Positions 7,588-14,599 of a stretch of 18,926 bases of DNA are shown here, in pieces. The DNA lies in the NCBI GenBank assembly GCA_945890595.1, contig CAMDCQ010000022.1:1-18926 (forward strand). The letters are read 5' to 3'. A model generated the notes under the pieces. That model worked only from the letters and a program-made list of their open reading frames with translations. It was not told where the DNA came from and did no database searches. How positions within the stretch are numbered: the stretch's first letter is position 1; every line of letters starts with the position of its first letter. Both the position numbers and the translations under genes were made by a program. This DNA comes from Chitinophaga pinensis. Its GTDB lineage: Bacteria; Bacteroidota; Bacteroidia; NS11-12g; UBA9320.

Positions 7588-8319
7588 TTAAGAAGTGATT
7601 TTAGTTAAGGTTAAAAGTTTATGTTTAAAATAATTTTGTTTCAACTCAGGATATAGGAGCGCCATGCCTGTGCAATATTTACTAATAGTGTAGGGCTGAA
7701 TAGCCGCGTTTTTGAGAACGTTGTAAAGTGGTGAAGCGCGATTTAATTTTTCTTGTTTTAACTCAATTATTGCCAAGTTACGATGGAAAGTAGTTCCATT
7801 ATAAGCCAAATTCAAGTCAAACGTTACACGCTCTTTTTGACGCATATTCACTAATGTGAAACGATTGAATCGGTTGGTTAATGAGGGACTTAATTCCCAT
7901 TTTTGTGCGGTGCACTGTTGAATAAAATCTAGTTTTTCAGCATCGAGTAGCGCGGTAGGGTGTGCTACTCGTATTCTTTTTTTGCTGGTTATTCCTGCGT
8001 TATCTTTAAGTTTTACTTCTAGATAGGAAAGATTTGATTCTACATAGGTTCTAACTCTAACCTTTGCACGATTTGCCCTTTTGTTGTGGTGTGCGAGATA
8101 TAATTGGGTATCCTTGGTGTCAAAATAAGTAGAATCATAGGTCATCATTCGAGTACCATTTATCTCCAGTATTTGGTAATTGGTATATAAAGATTCTAGG
8201 ATTGCAGGTAACGTAATTTGATTCACCACAAATTTAGTGTCCACTCTTTTCATAAGTGAAACAGTATCCATTTGTAAAAGGCCAATGGATTCAAATATGT
8301 CTAGATCACTAGATTGCAA
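7588..8319 (-). CDS. VTC-domain (polyphosphate polymerase-like) protein
   Basis: 243 residues with no signal or membrane helix. The VTC domain of yeast Vtc4 makes polyphosphate from ATP inside a basic beta-tunnel. Matching features here are KRVDTKFVV (24-32), YDSTYFDT (61-68), KVRVRTY (86-92), YLEVKLK (99-105), KKRIRV (113-118), NRFNRF (149-154), ERVTFDLNL (163-171), IIELKQ (184-189) and the C-terminal ISKYCTGM (212-219). The Arg88/Arg90, Lys103/Lys105, Arg150/Arg153, Glu186 and Lys214 set looks intact, so activity is plausible. The start is TTG 8319. It is the only one available after a stop two codons upstream, and the extra residues FESIGLLQMDTVSLM look like family sequence, which argues against ATG 8271. 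It is the first gene of the four-gene operon. Confidence 0.9.
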   Translation of the reverse strand: MQSSDLDIFESIGLLQMDTVSLMKRVDTKFVVNQITLPAILESLYTNYQILEINGTRMMTYDSTYFDTKDTQLYLAHHNKRANRAKVRVRTYVESNLSYLEVKLKDNAGITSKKRIRVAHPTALLDAEKLDFIQQCTAQKWELSPSLTNRFNRFTLVNMRQKERVTFDLNLAYNGTTFHRNLAIIELKQEKLNRASPLYNVLKNAAIQPYTISKYCTGMALLYPELKQNYFKHKLLTLTKITS

Positions 8320-8342
8320 TTGTTAGGATTATGTTAAGCTTA

Positions 8343-8373
8343 CGAAATTAATCTATTGTAACTTTATTGTTAC
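8343..8373 (-). promoter_or_regulatory. Control region of the VTC-CotH operon with a 5-bp dyad
   Basis: GTAAC (8358-8362) and GTTAC (8369-8373) form a perfect inverted repeat with a 6-base AT spacer, 39 to 54 bases upstream of the VTC start. Just downstream on the minus strand, TAATTTCG (8350-8343) is one mismatch from TAnnTTTG. The dyad would thus lie within the promoter, as an operator would. No good -33 element is seen. The 99-base gap contains nothing else I can name. Confidence 0.3.
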
Positions 8374-8418
8374 CAGAATATTTAGACGTTTGCTCTTATG
8401 TAATCCTTCGTTGCATTT

Positions 8419-9204
8419 TTATGCTAGATTTCGAGATGTACTTTGAGTAATAAGCTCATCAATGGCATCCCAAAGTGCAACTCTTTTTTGTAAAGATTCT
8501 TTAGCAACTTCTAATGTTTCACTCCATTTTAGGTCATCTTCTTCGCACAATGCGCTTATCATTTGCAGTGATAAAGGTCCATGCTCATCGCCATCTAAAT
8601 CTATATGCCGCTGCAGGTAGTAATTCAATTTAGTGTACTGTTTATTCTCGGAATCAGCGTTTTTAAGAATTTCGATAAACATATCTGGAATCACATCTTC
8701 TCGTCCAAAGGTAAATGCTGATGCTACTAAATGCGGTTTTCCAGTTTCAATTACAGAAAAGGAATATCGTACAAAATCTGCAACACGTTCGTCAATGGAA
8801 ATGTGACTCAATGCGAAATCTACAGATTTTCCTTCTTCTATAAACGTAATAAGTTTTGTAATCTCATTTGAGTTAGCTTTAAACTGCTCCATCGCGTCCA
8901 AATACATTTCAAAATGACTGTTGGGCTCGCCTAACTCGTTCAGGTCACTTTCTTCTCCGTGCACTATTTCGTTAATAAAACGCGCGAGTTTTGGGTTTTT
9001 AGAGGGCGTCCAGGGAGTACTTACATTTGTTAGTTTTGCCTGAAGTGATTTTAACAATGACATAAAATCCCATACGGCAAAAACGTGATTCTCCATAAAG
9101 ATCTTTACATCATCGATGGTTTTTAAATTTTTATAAAGTACATGATTTTGTAATTGATTTCTCAGAGCAGAAATCTCGTTTTCGATGTGTTCTATCTTGT
9201 CCAT
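8419..9204 (-). CDS. DUF3050 family protein, heme-oxygenase-like fold
   Basis: 261 residues, cytoplasmic, mostly helical. DUF3050 features visible are NHVLYKNLKTIDDVKIFMENHVFAVWDFM in the first 50 residues, the INEIVHGEESD segment (77-87), SHFEMYLDAM (96-105) and the highly typical YLQRHIDLDGDEHGP (196-210). The family is predicted to have the heme-oxygenase-like helical fold. Candidate metal ligands by spacing are Glu79-x2-His82 and the His200-x3-Asp204-x3-His208 series on one helix, which resembles the ligands of heme-oxygenase-like iron oxidases. Whether this protein binds iron is inference. It lies 22 bases downstream of a flavin reductase gene on the same strand, a likely two-gene operon with a possible redox partnership. 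Confidence 0.85.
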   Translation of the reverse strand: MDKIEHIENEISALRNQLQNHVLYKNLKTIDDVKIFMENHVFAVWDFMSLLKSLQAKLTNVSTPWTPSKNPKLARFINEIVHGEESDLNELGEPNSHFEMYLDAMEQFKANSNEITKLITFIEEGKSVDFALSHISIDERVADFVRYSFSVIETGKPHLVASAFTFGREDVIPDMFIEILKNADSENKQYTKLNYYLQRHIDLDGDEHGPLSLQMISALCEEDDLKWSETLEVAKESLQKRVALWDAIDELITQSTSRNLA

Positions 9205-9226
9205 TGGTTTTTGTAAATTATATTTT

Positions 9227-9862
9227 CTAGTGTAAATCGGTTAGGTTATACTCATCTCTAACATAAGGTAAGTGAGCGATTTTAGTTAGTGAATAATAGG
9301 TATTTAGACCGCTAATTCCCGCAATTTCAAGTGCTCCTAAGTCAATATGGCCTCCATTTAAAACAACGTGGTCGGGAATAAGAATATGCTCAACCTGACC
9401 AATGATTAAACTGGTGCCATTTGCTTTTATGGGAATTTCTTCAAGGAACTTCATCCCAAGTTTAACCTTACTCTCTTGTACAAATGGTGCCCGAAAGTGC
9501 TCAATATATTCCGTCGTTAAACCACTCAGAGCAAATTCGCTTTCGTTACTTTTGGCTTTTATGGAAGTGAAATGTGCCTGCTTAACAAATGAAGTATGTA
9601 CGAAATTGATAGTGTACACTTCGGTACTTAAGATATTTTCGTGGGTATGACGACGTACTTCACCTCTAGGACGAAGTATAAAACCAAATAAAGCAGGATT
9701 GCTGCCCAAATGCACAACAGAACTGAATATAGCTAGGTTTTCTGTCCCTTTTTCATTTACGGTGCCTATTAAGTTTGCTGGTTTAATGCCTGATAGTGAA
9801 TTTATTAGATTTAGCCTATCGATTCTATTCATTTCGCTTAGGCTTTGCGGAGTAATGTGCAT
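9227..9862 (-). CDS. Flavin reductase-like, FMN-binding split-barrel protein
   Basis: 211 residues, no signal peptide. The split-barrel flavin-reductase pattern is clear: KPANLIGTVNEKGTENLAIFSSVVHLGSNPALFGFILRP (about 27-65), in which the NLAIFSSV strand contacts flavin phosphate in relatives, then EVYTINFVHTSFVKQAHFTS (81-100), LEEIPIKANGTSLIIGQVEHI (about 140-160) and a C-terminal GLNTYYSL. Relatives either reduce free flavin with NAD(P)H or carry FMN for another redox reaction; which applies cannot be told here. Its ATG lies 186 bases from the divergent helicase. It probably shares a transcript with the DUF3050 gene that follows. Confidence 0.85.
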   Translation of the reverse strand: MHITPQSLSEMNRIDRLNLINSLSGIKPANLIGTVNEKGTENLAIFSSVVHLGSNPALFGFILRPRGEVRRHTHENILSTEVYTINFVHTSFVKQAHFTSIKAKSNESEFALSGLTTEYIEHFRAPFVQESKVKLGMKFLEEIPIKANGTSLIIGQVEHILIPDHVVLNGGHIDLGALEIAGISGLNTYYSLTKIAHLPYVRDEYNLTDLH

Positions 9863-9927
9863 TCAAGATAAAAAACGATTATTGTACAAGAATGTTCATA
9901 GATAATTAGACGTTATTTAATGTTTTC

Positions 9928-9972
9928 TAATCCCTTAAGAAATCAATTAGCAACTATCTCTAGCGGGGATTA
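9928..9972. repeat. 7-bp inverted repeat in the divergent gap
   Basis: TAATCCC (9928-9934) and GGGATTA (9966-9972) are perfect inverted copies separated by 31 bases, in the gap between the flavin reductase and helicase genes. It could be a paired operator or part of a long-loop hairpin. No other structured element is seen between 9863 and 10002. Confidence 0.25.
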
Positions 9973-10002
9973 AACTGTTACTTTATGGCTATATTATTTG
10001 AA

Positions 10003-10010
10003 TAACTTTG
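10003..10010 (+). promoter_or_regulatory. Candidate -7 promoter element of the DEAD-box helicase
   Basis: TAACTTTG is an exact match to TAnnTTTG, 38 bases before the helicase ATG. The expected upstream TTG is poor (TTAC near 9978-9981). The implied leader is about 30 bases, with no Shine-Dalgarno sequence. Confidence 0.5.
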
Positions 10011-10048
10011 AGCCCGCCATCAAATGGCTAATTTTTCACTAAAAAATC

Positions 10049-11356
10049 ATGGCGTCAGTTATCAAATCACCTTCAGAAATACTAGCTAAATTAGGCATTG
10101 AGCAGCTAAATCCTATGCAAGAAGAAGCATTGTCTGTAATAGCACAAAACGAAGGGACCATACTTTTGTCACCAACGGGAACGGGCAAAACAGTAGCTTT
10201 TTTAATGCCATTAATTGCATCATTGTCTCCTGAAATAGAAGAAATACAGGCGTTAATTATCGCTCCTACTAGGGAACTAGCTATTCAAATAGAACAAGTG
10301 TTGCGCGACATGGGAACGGGTTATAAAACAAACGTAGTATACGGCGGCCGAAGCGGATCACAGGATCGAAGAGATTTCGAAACTCGTCCAGCTATTCTAG
10401 TTGGCACTCCCGGTCGTATTGCAGATCACTTACGCCGTGACGCTTTTGATACTTCATTTATTAATATGTTAGTACTTGACGAGTTTGATAAGTCTTTAGA
10501 AATAGGATTTGAAAGCGAAATGATTGAAGTCCTAGATGCGTTGCCTAATCTGAAAAAAAAGGTATTAACTAGCGCAACTCAAGAAATAAATGTGCCTGCA
10601 TTTGTAGGGCTTGTTAAGCCTGCCCGAATTAATTATTTGCAGAATGAAGTTCCCAAATTATCGGTTAAACAAATAATAGTAGGAGACGACTTGTTAAAAG
10701 GTTTGGCAGACAGTTTAAAATCCATCGGGAATAAACCTGGAATTATTTTTTGTAACTATAAAGATACCATTAATGGGATAAGTGATTTTTTGGAAGCAAG
10801 AGGAATATCTCACGGATTGTTTTACGGTGGTCTTGAACAAAAAGATAGAGAACGGGCTTTGATAAAATTTAGAAATGGCACGCATCAGTTGCTCCTTGCT
10901 ACAGATCTTGCGGCCAGAGGCATAGATGTACCCGAAATTAAATTTATAATACACTACGAATTACCGCATCGTGAGCAAGAATTTACGCATCGAAACGGTA
11001 GAACCGCACGTATGAATAGCGAAGGAACGGCGTATGTGCTTACTCGAAAAAATGCTGAAATGCCAGACTACATGCCGGAGTTAGAAGTAGCTCAACTGGC
11101 TGGCGGGAAGGAATTGAAGCCATCAGAGTGGTGTACTCTATTTATAACGGGGGGTAAAAAGGATAAAATCTCAAAAGGAGATATAGCTGGTTTGTTTATA
11201 AAACAAGCAGGTTTGCAACCCTACGAAGTAGGACATATCGAAATAAAATTGGATTGTACGTTTGTGAGCATACACAGGTCACAATTGACTATCGCACTAT
11301 CTAAAACCAATAACACCAAGGTTAAAAAGAAAAAGATACGGGTAAGTGAAGCGTAA
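10049..11356 (+). CDS. DEAD-box RNA helicase with DbpA-type C-terminal RNA-binding domain
   Basis: 435 residues. ATP-dependent RNA unwinding, probably in ribosome assembly or RNA turnover. The motifs are complete: Q motif LNPMQEEAL (20-28), Walker A SPTGTGKT (41-48), PTREL (73-77), TPGR (120-123), motif II DEFD (144-147, with Phe in place of the Ala of DEAD), SAT (175-177), ARGID (289-293) and motif VI HRNGRTAR (314-321). After the two RecA domains comes a small domain (about 360-430) with KISKGDIAGLFIKQAGL and VGHIEIKLDCTFVSI. It resembles the RRM-like domain that lets E. coli DbpA bind helix 92 of 23S rRNA. The tail KVKKKKIR is basic. The overall design suggests a DbpA-like factor, although orthology is not proven. 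Confidence 0.93.
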   Translation: MASVIKSPSEILAKLGIEQLNPMQEEALSVIAQNEGTILLSPTGTGKTVAFLMPLIASLSPEIEEIQALIIAPTRELAIQIEQVLRDMGTGYKTNVVYGGRSGSQDRRDFETRPAILVGTPGRIADHLRRDAFDTSFINMLVLDEFDKSLEIGFESEMIEVLDALPNLKKKVLTSATQEINVPAFVGLVKPARINYLQNEVPKLSVKQIIVGDDLLKGLADSLKSIGNKPGIIFCNYKDTINGISDFLEARGISHGLFYGGLEQKDRERALIKFRNGTHQLLLATDLAARGIDVPEIKFIIHYELPHREQEFTHRNGRTARMNSEGTAYVLTRKNAEMPDYMPELEVAQLAGGKELKPSEWCTLFITGGKKDKISKGDIAGLFIKQAGLQPYEVGHIEIKLDCTFVSIHRSQLTIALSKTNNTKVKKKKIRVSEA

Positions 11357-11365
11357 ATAAGATTG

Positions 11366-11386
11366 TTTTCTGCCTTTTGCAGAAAA
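11366..11386. terminator. Bidirectional-type hairpin between convergent helicase and lgt genes
   Basis: TTTTCTGC (11366-11373), the loop CTTTT and GCAGAAAA (11379-11386) form a perfect 8-bp stem placed 9 bases after the helicase stop and 26 bases from the lgt stop. Because the stem begins with T4 and ends with A4, each strand reads A-rich before and T-rich inside the stem. This is common for terminators serving both convergent genes, although neither strand has a separate T tail. Confidence 0.6.
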
Positions 11387-11412
11387 AGTTGTAATGAAAA
11401 CGTACTACTTAG

Positions 11413-12525
11413 CTAGTTGCTTTTATTCTTCGCGATTTTACTGAAGTATATAATTCCGGCAATGCCTGCAACAATCATGGTCATTGATATAAGTTCTGCT
11501 TGGGTAAAAGCCACTCCATCAAATTGATCTGGATTAACGCGTATTTTTTCAATTAAAAAGCGCTCCATACCTGCGAATATGAAATAGATGCAGAACAAAA
11601 CTCCTGGTACAAATTTTTTGCGTATCGACCATAAAATCCCAAAGATAATCAAGGCCATAATTACTTCGTAAAGCGGAGTGGGCCAAACTGGATTTTCCAA
11701 AATTAGACCGTGTACGTTATTCGGGTAAGAGTAGGACCAAGCCCAATCTGGTAACCAATTCAGCCATCCCGGTTTAGGAGCTAAATTTTCTACTCCCCAG
11801 TCTCCGTCACCACTCATATGGCAACCCATTCTTCCTATACCATATCCAAGCATCATGGCAGGTCCTCCTACGTCAAGCATACTTTTCCAATTAATGCCAT
11901 TTTTGCCAGCATACCACAATACGCCAATGCCGCCACCTATTAATCCTCCAAAGTAAGTTAACCCACTAAAAGGGTCTCTAAAAAGAACCATTGGGTCGTC
12001 CACAAGTTGACTGAAGTATTCCAAATGATGAAATAACTTGGCACCTGTAAAGCCAGATATAGCGGCTACTAATGTTAAATTGCCCATTAACATGTAAGGA
12101 TGTACCGTATACGTTTCTCCGTCTTCTATGGGCTTTTCATTTCTTAGCTCATAAAATTTATAGGCAACAAATGCGAGTGCCAGAAGAATACCAAAAAGCC
12201 AAGAGCCTTCGCTCGACAATAAAAATCCCTGCGGATTCCCAGCATGCTTTGAAAAATTGAAAGCGAGATAAACTAACTTAAAGCCAAATATGAAGCCTAT
12301 TACACCATTACTTATATATTCGATCACTGGATTAGGTGCAACTTTTGGAAGTTTTCTAGCACTTATTTTACCTTCTTTTTCGTAGCGTTTCAACTCAAGT
12401 GTCATTACCCAGTTAGCTGCTAAAAAAGCTACAGCCACCCAAAATCCAAACATCATAACTATTTTGAAAGCTGGAATGCTGATGCCGAAAATATCTAATA
12501 TCGCGTCGTATAAAGTAGGATACAT
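11413..12525 (-). CDS. lgt: Prolipoprotein diacylglyceryl transferase
   Basis: Transfers diacylglycerol from phosphatidylglycerol to the lipobox cysteine of prelipoproteins in the inner membrane, the first step of lipoprotein maturation (the CotH protein in this window would be a client). 370 residues with about seven to eight hydrophobic helices. Signature segments are GFTGAKLFHHLEY (158-170), SGLTYFGGLIGGGIG (177-191) and YGIGRMGCHMSGDGDWG (228-244). A C-terminal FLIEKIRVNPDQF and AELISMTMIVAGI match the end of Lgt. It is about 80 residues longer than the E. coli enzyme, with a charged loop after the first helix (KRYEKEGKISARKLP) and another near 126-140. The core motif has Cys-His where proteobacterial Lgt has Asn-Phe. 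It is downstream of mtaB on the same strand, 122 bases apart. Confidence 0.94.
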   Translation of the reverse strand: MYPTLYDAILDIFGISIPAFKIVMMFGFWVAVAFLAANWVMTLELKRYEKEGKISARKLPKVAPNPVIEYISNGVIGFIFGFKLVYLAFNFSKHAGNPQGFLLSSEGSWLFGILLALAFVAYKFYELRNEKPIEDGETYTVHPYMLMGNLTLVAAISGFTGAKLFHHLEYFSQLVDDPMVLFRDPFSGLTYFGGLIGGGIGVLWYAGKNGINWKSMLDVGGPAMMLGYGIGRMGCHMSGDGDWGVENLAPKPGWLNWLPDWAWSYSYPNNVHGLILENPVWPTPLYEVIMALIIFGILWSIRKKFVPGVLFCIYFIFAGMERFLIEKIRVNPDQFDGVAFTQAELISMTMIVAGIAGIIYFSKIAKNKSN

Positions 12526-12589
12526 TTTTTGTCTTTTATCTTTTGGGAGTTAGGCTCGATTGCTTATGCGAATAAAGGGATGAATTTTT

Positions 12590-12603
12590 AAATCTTGAGA
12601 TTT
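12590..12603. promoter_or_regulatory. Short dyad upstream of lgt
   Basis: AAATCT (12590-12595), TG, AGATTT (12598-12603) is a 6-bp inverted repeat with a 2-base centre, too tight for a hairpin but fit for a dimeric protein site. It lies about 65 bases before the lgt start, in the mtaB-lgt gap. The gap otherwise shows only a one-mismatch -7 element (TATTCTTG, 12618-12611). Confidence 0.2.
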
Positions 12604-12647
12604 TATACAACAAGAATAAGTTAAATGTCTGTGAATGGTCGTTATGA

Positions 12648-13955
12648 TTATTGTAAATGCTCTTTTAAGGTCGCGTTGGCCAATCCACTTTCGTTAATTT
12701 GATCAAAATTCAGGATTTCAATGGTATTTACTTTAGTACGGTCATAAGGGGCTTCAAAACGTACGTAGTTTTCGGAAAAGCCTTGCATGTGTTCGCCTTG
12801 TCTTTCCTCTTCCCAGAGAACTTGCATGGATTTCCCTAGCTGAGTTTCATAGAAATAGCGCTTCTTTTTTTCAGATAAAATACGCAATCGCGTAGCTCTC
12901 TCCATCTTCTCGGCTTTTGACACCTTGCCATCCATCTTTTTAGCTGTAGTATTATTTCGTTCAGAATAAGGGAATACATGCAAATAACTAATGTCTAATT
13001 CCGTAAGAAATGTATAGGTATTTAAGAAATGTTCTTCAGTCTCTCCAGGGAAACCAACGATAACATCCACACCAATACAGCCATTTGGCATTCTTTTTTT
13101 AATTCGCGCAATTCTATCCGCATAAAGTTCACTAAGATATTTTCGTCTCATCTTTACCAGAATTTCGTCATCACCACTTTGAAGCGGAATATGAAAGTGA
13201 GGCACAAACTTTTCGCTGGCGGATACAAAATCAATAATTTCATTAGTTAGCAGATTTGGCTCTATACTGCTTATTCTATATCGCTCTATACCTTCAACTT
13301 TGTCTAACTCTAGAAGCAGGTCGTAAAGCGTCTCTGCATAGTCTTGGTCAGCACCAAAATCACCAATATTCACACCGGTAATTACTACTTCTTTAACATT
13401 AGTTGCAGCAACCTCTTTGGCTTTAGCTACTGTTTCTGCTATGCTGGCATTGCGGCTTTTGCCTCGTGCAAGAGGTATAGTGCAAAAAGAACAAAAGTAA
13501 TCGCAACCGTCCTGTACTTTTAAGAAACTACGTGTTCTGTCACCGTAACTAAATGCAGGTACAAAGTCTTGCGTTTCTTTGATGTTCTTATTAAATACAA
13601 TTGCTTTTTCTTCCTTATGAAGTGAGTGCAAATGTTCTATCATATTAAACTTTTCTGCCGCGCCTAAAACCATATCAACACCAGGTATTTCTGATATCTC
13701 TTTGGGTTTTAGTTGTGCATAGCATCCAATTACCACAACGTAAGCCTCTGGGTTTTGCTTTAAAACAGCTTTAACAGTAGTGCGACACTTCTTGTCGGCA
13801 TTATCTGTTACAGAGCACGTATTAATTATATAAATATCAGACTCCTCAGTAAAATCTACCTTGGTAAAACCATTAGATTCTAATTGACGTACAATGGTGC
13901 TGCTCTCAGAATAATTGAGTTTGCATCCGAGCGTATGAATGGCTACACGAGACAT
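12648..13955 (-). CDS. mtaB: tRNA N6-threonylcarbamoyladenosine methylthiotransferase MtaB
   Basis: Radical-SAM enzyme that adds a methylthio group to t6A37 of tRNAs reading ANN codons. 435 residues. The N-terminal UPF0004 domain supplies the cysteines of the auxiliary 4Fe-4S cluster at 11 (LGCKLNYSES), 47 (INTCSVT) and 78 (IGCYAQ). The radical-SAM cluster motif CDYFCSFC spans 151-158 (Cys151, Cys155, Cys158), and a TRAM-like tail binds tRNA at the end. The TLGCKLNYSES opening and the NTCSVTDNADKKCR motif favour MtaB over MiaB or RimO. The start ATG 13955 lies 5 bases from a perfect TAnnTTTG element. It is divergent from the DUF1456 gene. Confidence 0.95.
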   Translation of the reverse strand: MSRVAIHTLGCKLNYSESSTIVRQLESNGFTKVDFTEESDIYIINTCSVTDNADKKCRTTVKAVLKQNPEAYVVVIGCYAQLKPKEISEIPGVDMVLGAAEKFNMIEHLHSLHKEEKAIVFNKNIKETQDFVPAFSYGDRTRSFLKVQDGCDYFCSFCTIPLARGKSRNASIAETVAKAKEVAATNVKEVVITGVNIGDFGADQDYAETLYDLLLELDKVEGIERYRISSIEPNLLTNEIIDFVSASEKFVPHFHIPLQSGDDEILVKMRRKYLSELYADRIARIKKRMPNGCIGVDVIVGFPGETEEHFLNTYTFLTELDISYLHVFPYSERNNTTAKKMDGKVSKAEKMERATRLRILSEKKKRYFYETQLGKSMQVLWEEERQGEHMQGFSENYVRFEAPYDRTKVNTIEILNFDQINESGLANATLKEHLQ

Positions 13956-13960
13956 GACTG

Positions 13961-13968
13961 CAAAGGTA
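13961..13968 (-). promoter_or_regulatory. Candidate -7 promoter element of mtaB, near-leaderless
   Basis: On the minus strand TACCTTTG (13968-13961) matches TAnnTTTG exactly, with only five bases (CAGTC) before the mtaB ATG. If used as in other Bacteroidota promoters, transcription would begin at or within a few bases of the start codon. Confidence 0.45.
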
Positions 13969-14095
13969 GGTGCTAAATTTAAAACTAGATAAGTAAGATT
14001 TAGGGTTAATAAACGCGCTCTTATTTGGATGAATTAATGTCTTGAAGAATGGGGATCACGGAAAGCAAGAATCCAACCGAACCTAGTTTTTCTAT

Positions 14096-14103
14096 TATCT
14101 TTG
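14096..14103 (+). promoter_or_regulatory. Candidate -7 promoter element of the DUF1456-glycosyltransferase pair
   Basis: TATCTTTG at 14096-14103 matches TAnnTTTG exactly, 10 bases before the ATG at 14114, giving an expected leader of only a few bases. No good TTG is seen 17-23 bases upstream. The rest of the 158-base divergent gap shows no other element. Confidence 0.45.
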
Positions 14104-14113
14104 CCCTCCAAAC

Positions 14114-14599
14114 ATGACCACAAACGATATCCTACGAAGAACTCGATATGCATTTGACTTTAGAGATGTGTACATGATGGAGCTTTTTGCTTCCGGAGGC
14201 ATGGTTGTAACTAAAGAACAACTTAAAGCGTGGTTACTCAAAGACGAATATGATGGTTTTAAAGAAGCTACGCATAAGGAGTTGGCTGCTTTTTTAAATG
14301 GATTAATTAACGAAAAACGAGGTAAAAAAGAAGGCCCTCAGCCAGAACCTGAAGATGTGCTGACCAATAATGTCGTATTACGAAAGTTTAAAATTGCCAT
14401 GAATTGGCAAGATGAAGATATTCTGGAAACACTCATGCTGGGTGACATGAAATTTAGTAAGCATGAGCTAAGTGCTCTTTTTAGAAAACCTACACATACA
14501 CATTATCGATTGTGCAAAGACCAATTAATTCGCAAGTTGCTCATTGGCATGCACAGAAGATATAGACCCGATGTTTCAAGTAATAAAGGGGAGGAATGA
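14114..14599 (+). CDS. DUF1456 (YehS-like) protein
   Basis: 161 residues built from two copies of the DUF1456 unit. The first runs over about residues 3-68 (NDILRRTRYAFDFRDVYMMELF to HKELAAFLNGLI) and the second over about 83-150 (NNVVLRKFKIAMNWQDEDILETLML to CKDQLIRKLLIGM). Between them is a charged linker rich in Lys, Glu and Pro. Each unit has the same helix-turn pattern ending in an aromatic or hydrophobic helix. The E. coli homologue YehS is uncharacterised. The gene overlaps the next by four bases (ATGA), so the two are translationally coupled, although nothing links their functions. Confidence 0.88.
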   Translation: MTTNDILRRTRYAFDFRDVYMMELFASGGMVVTKEQLKAWLLKDEYDGFKEATHKELAAFLNGLINEKRGKKEGPQPEPEDVLTNNVVLRKFKIAMNWQDEDILETLMLGDMKFSKHELSALFRKPTHTHYRLCKDQLIRKLLIGMHRRYRPDVSSNKGEE

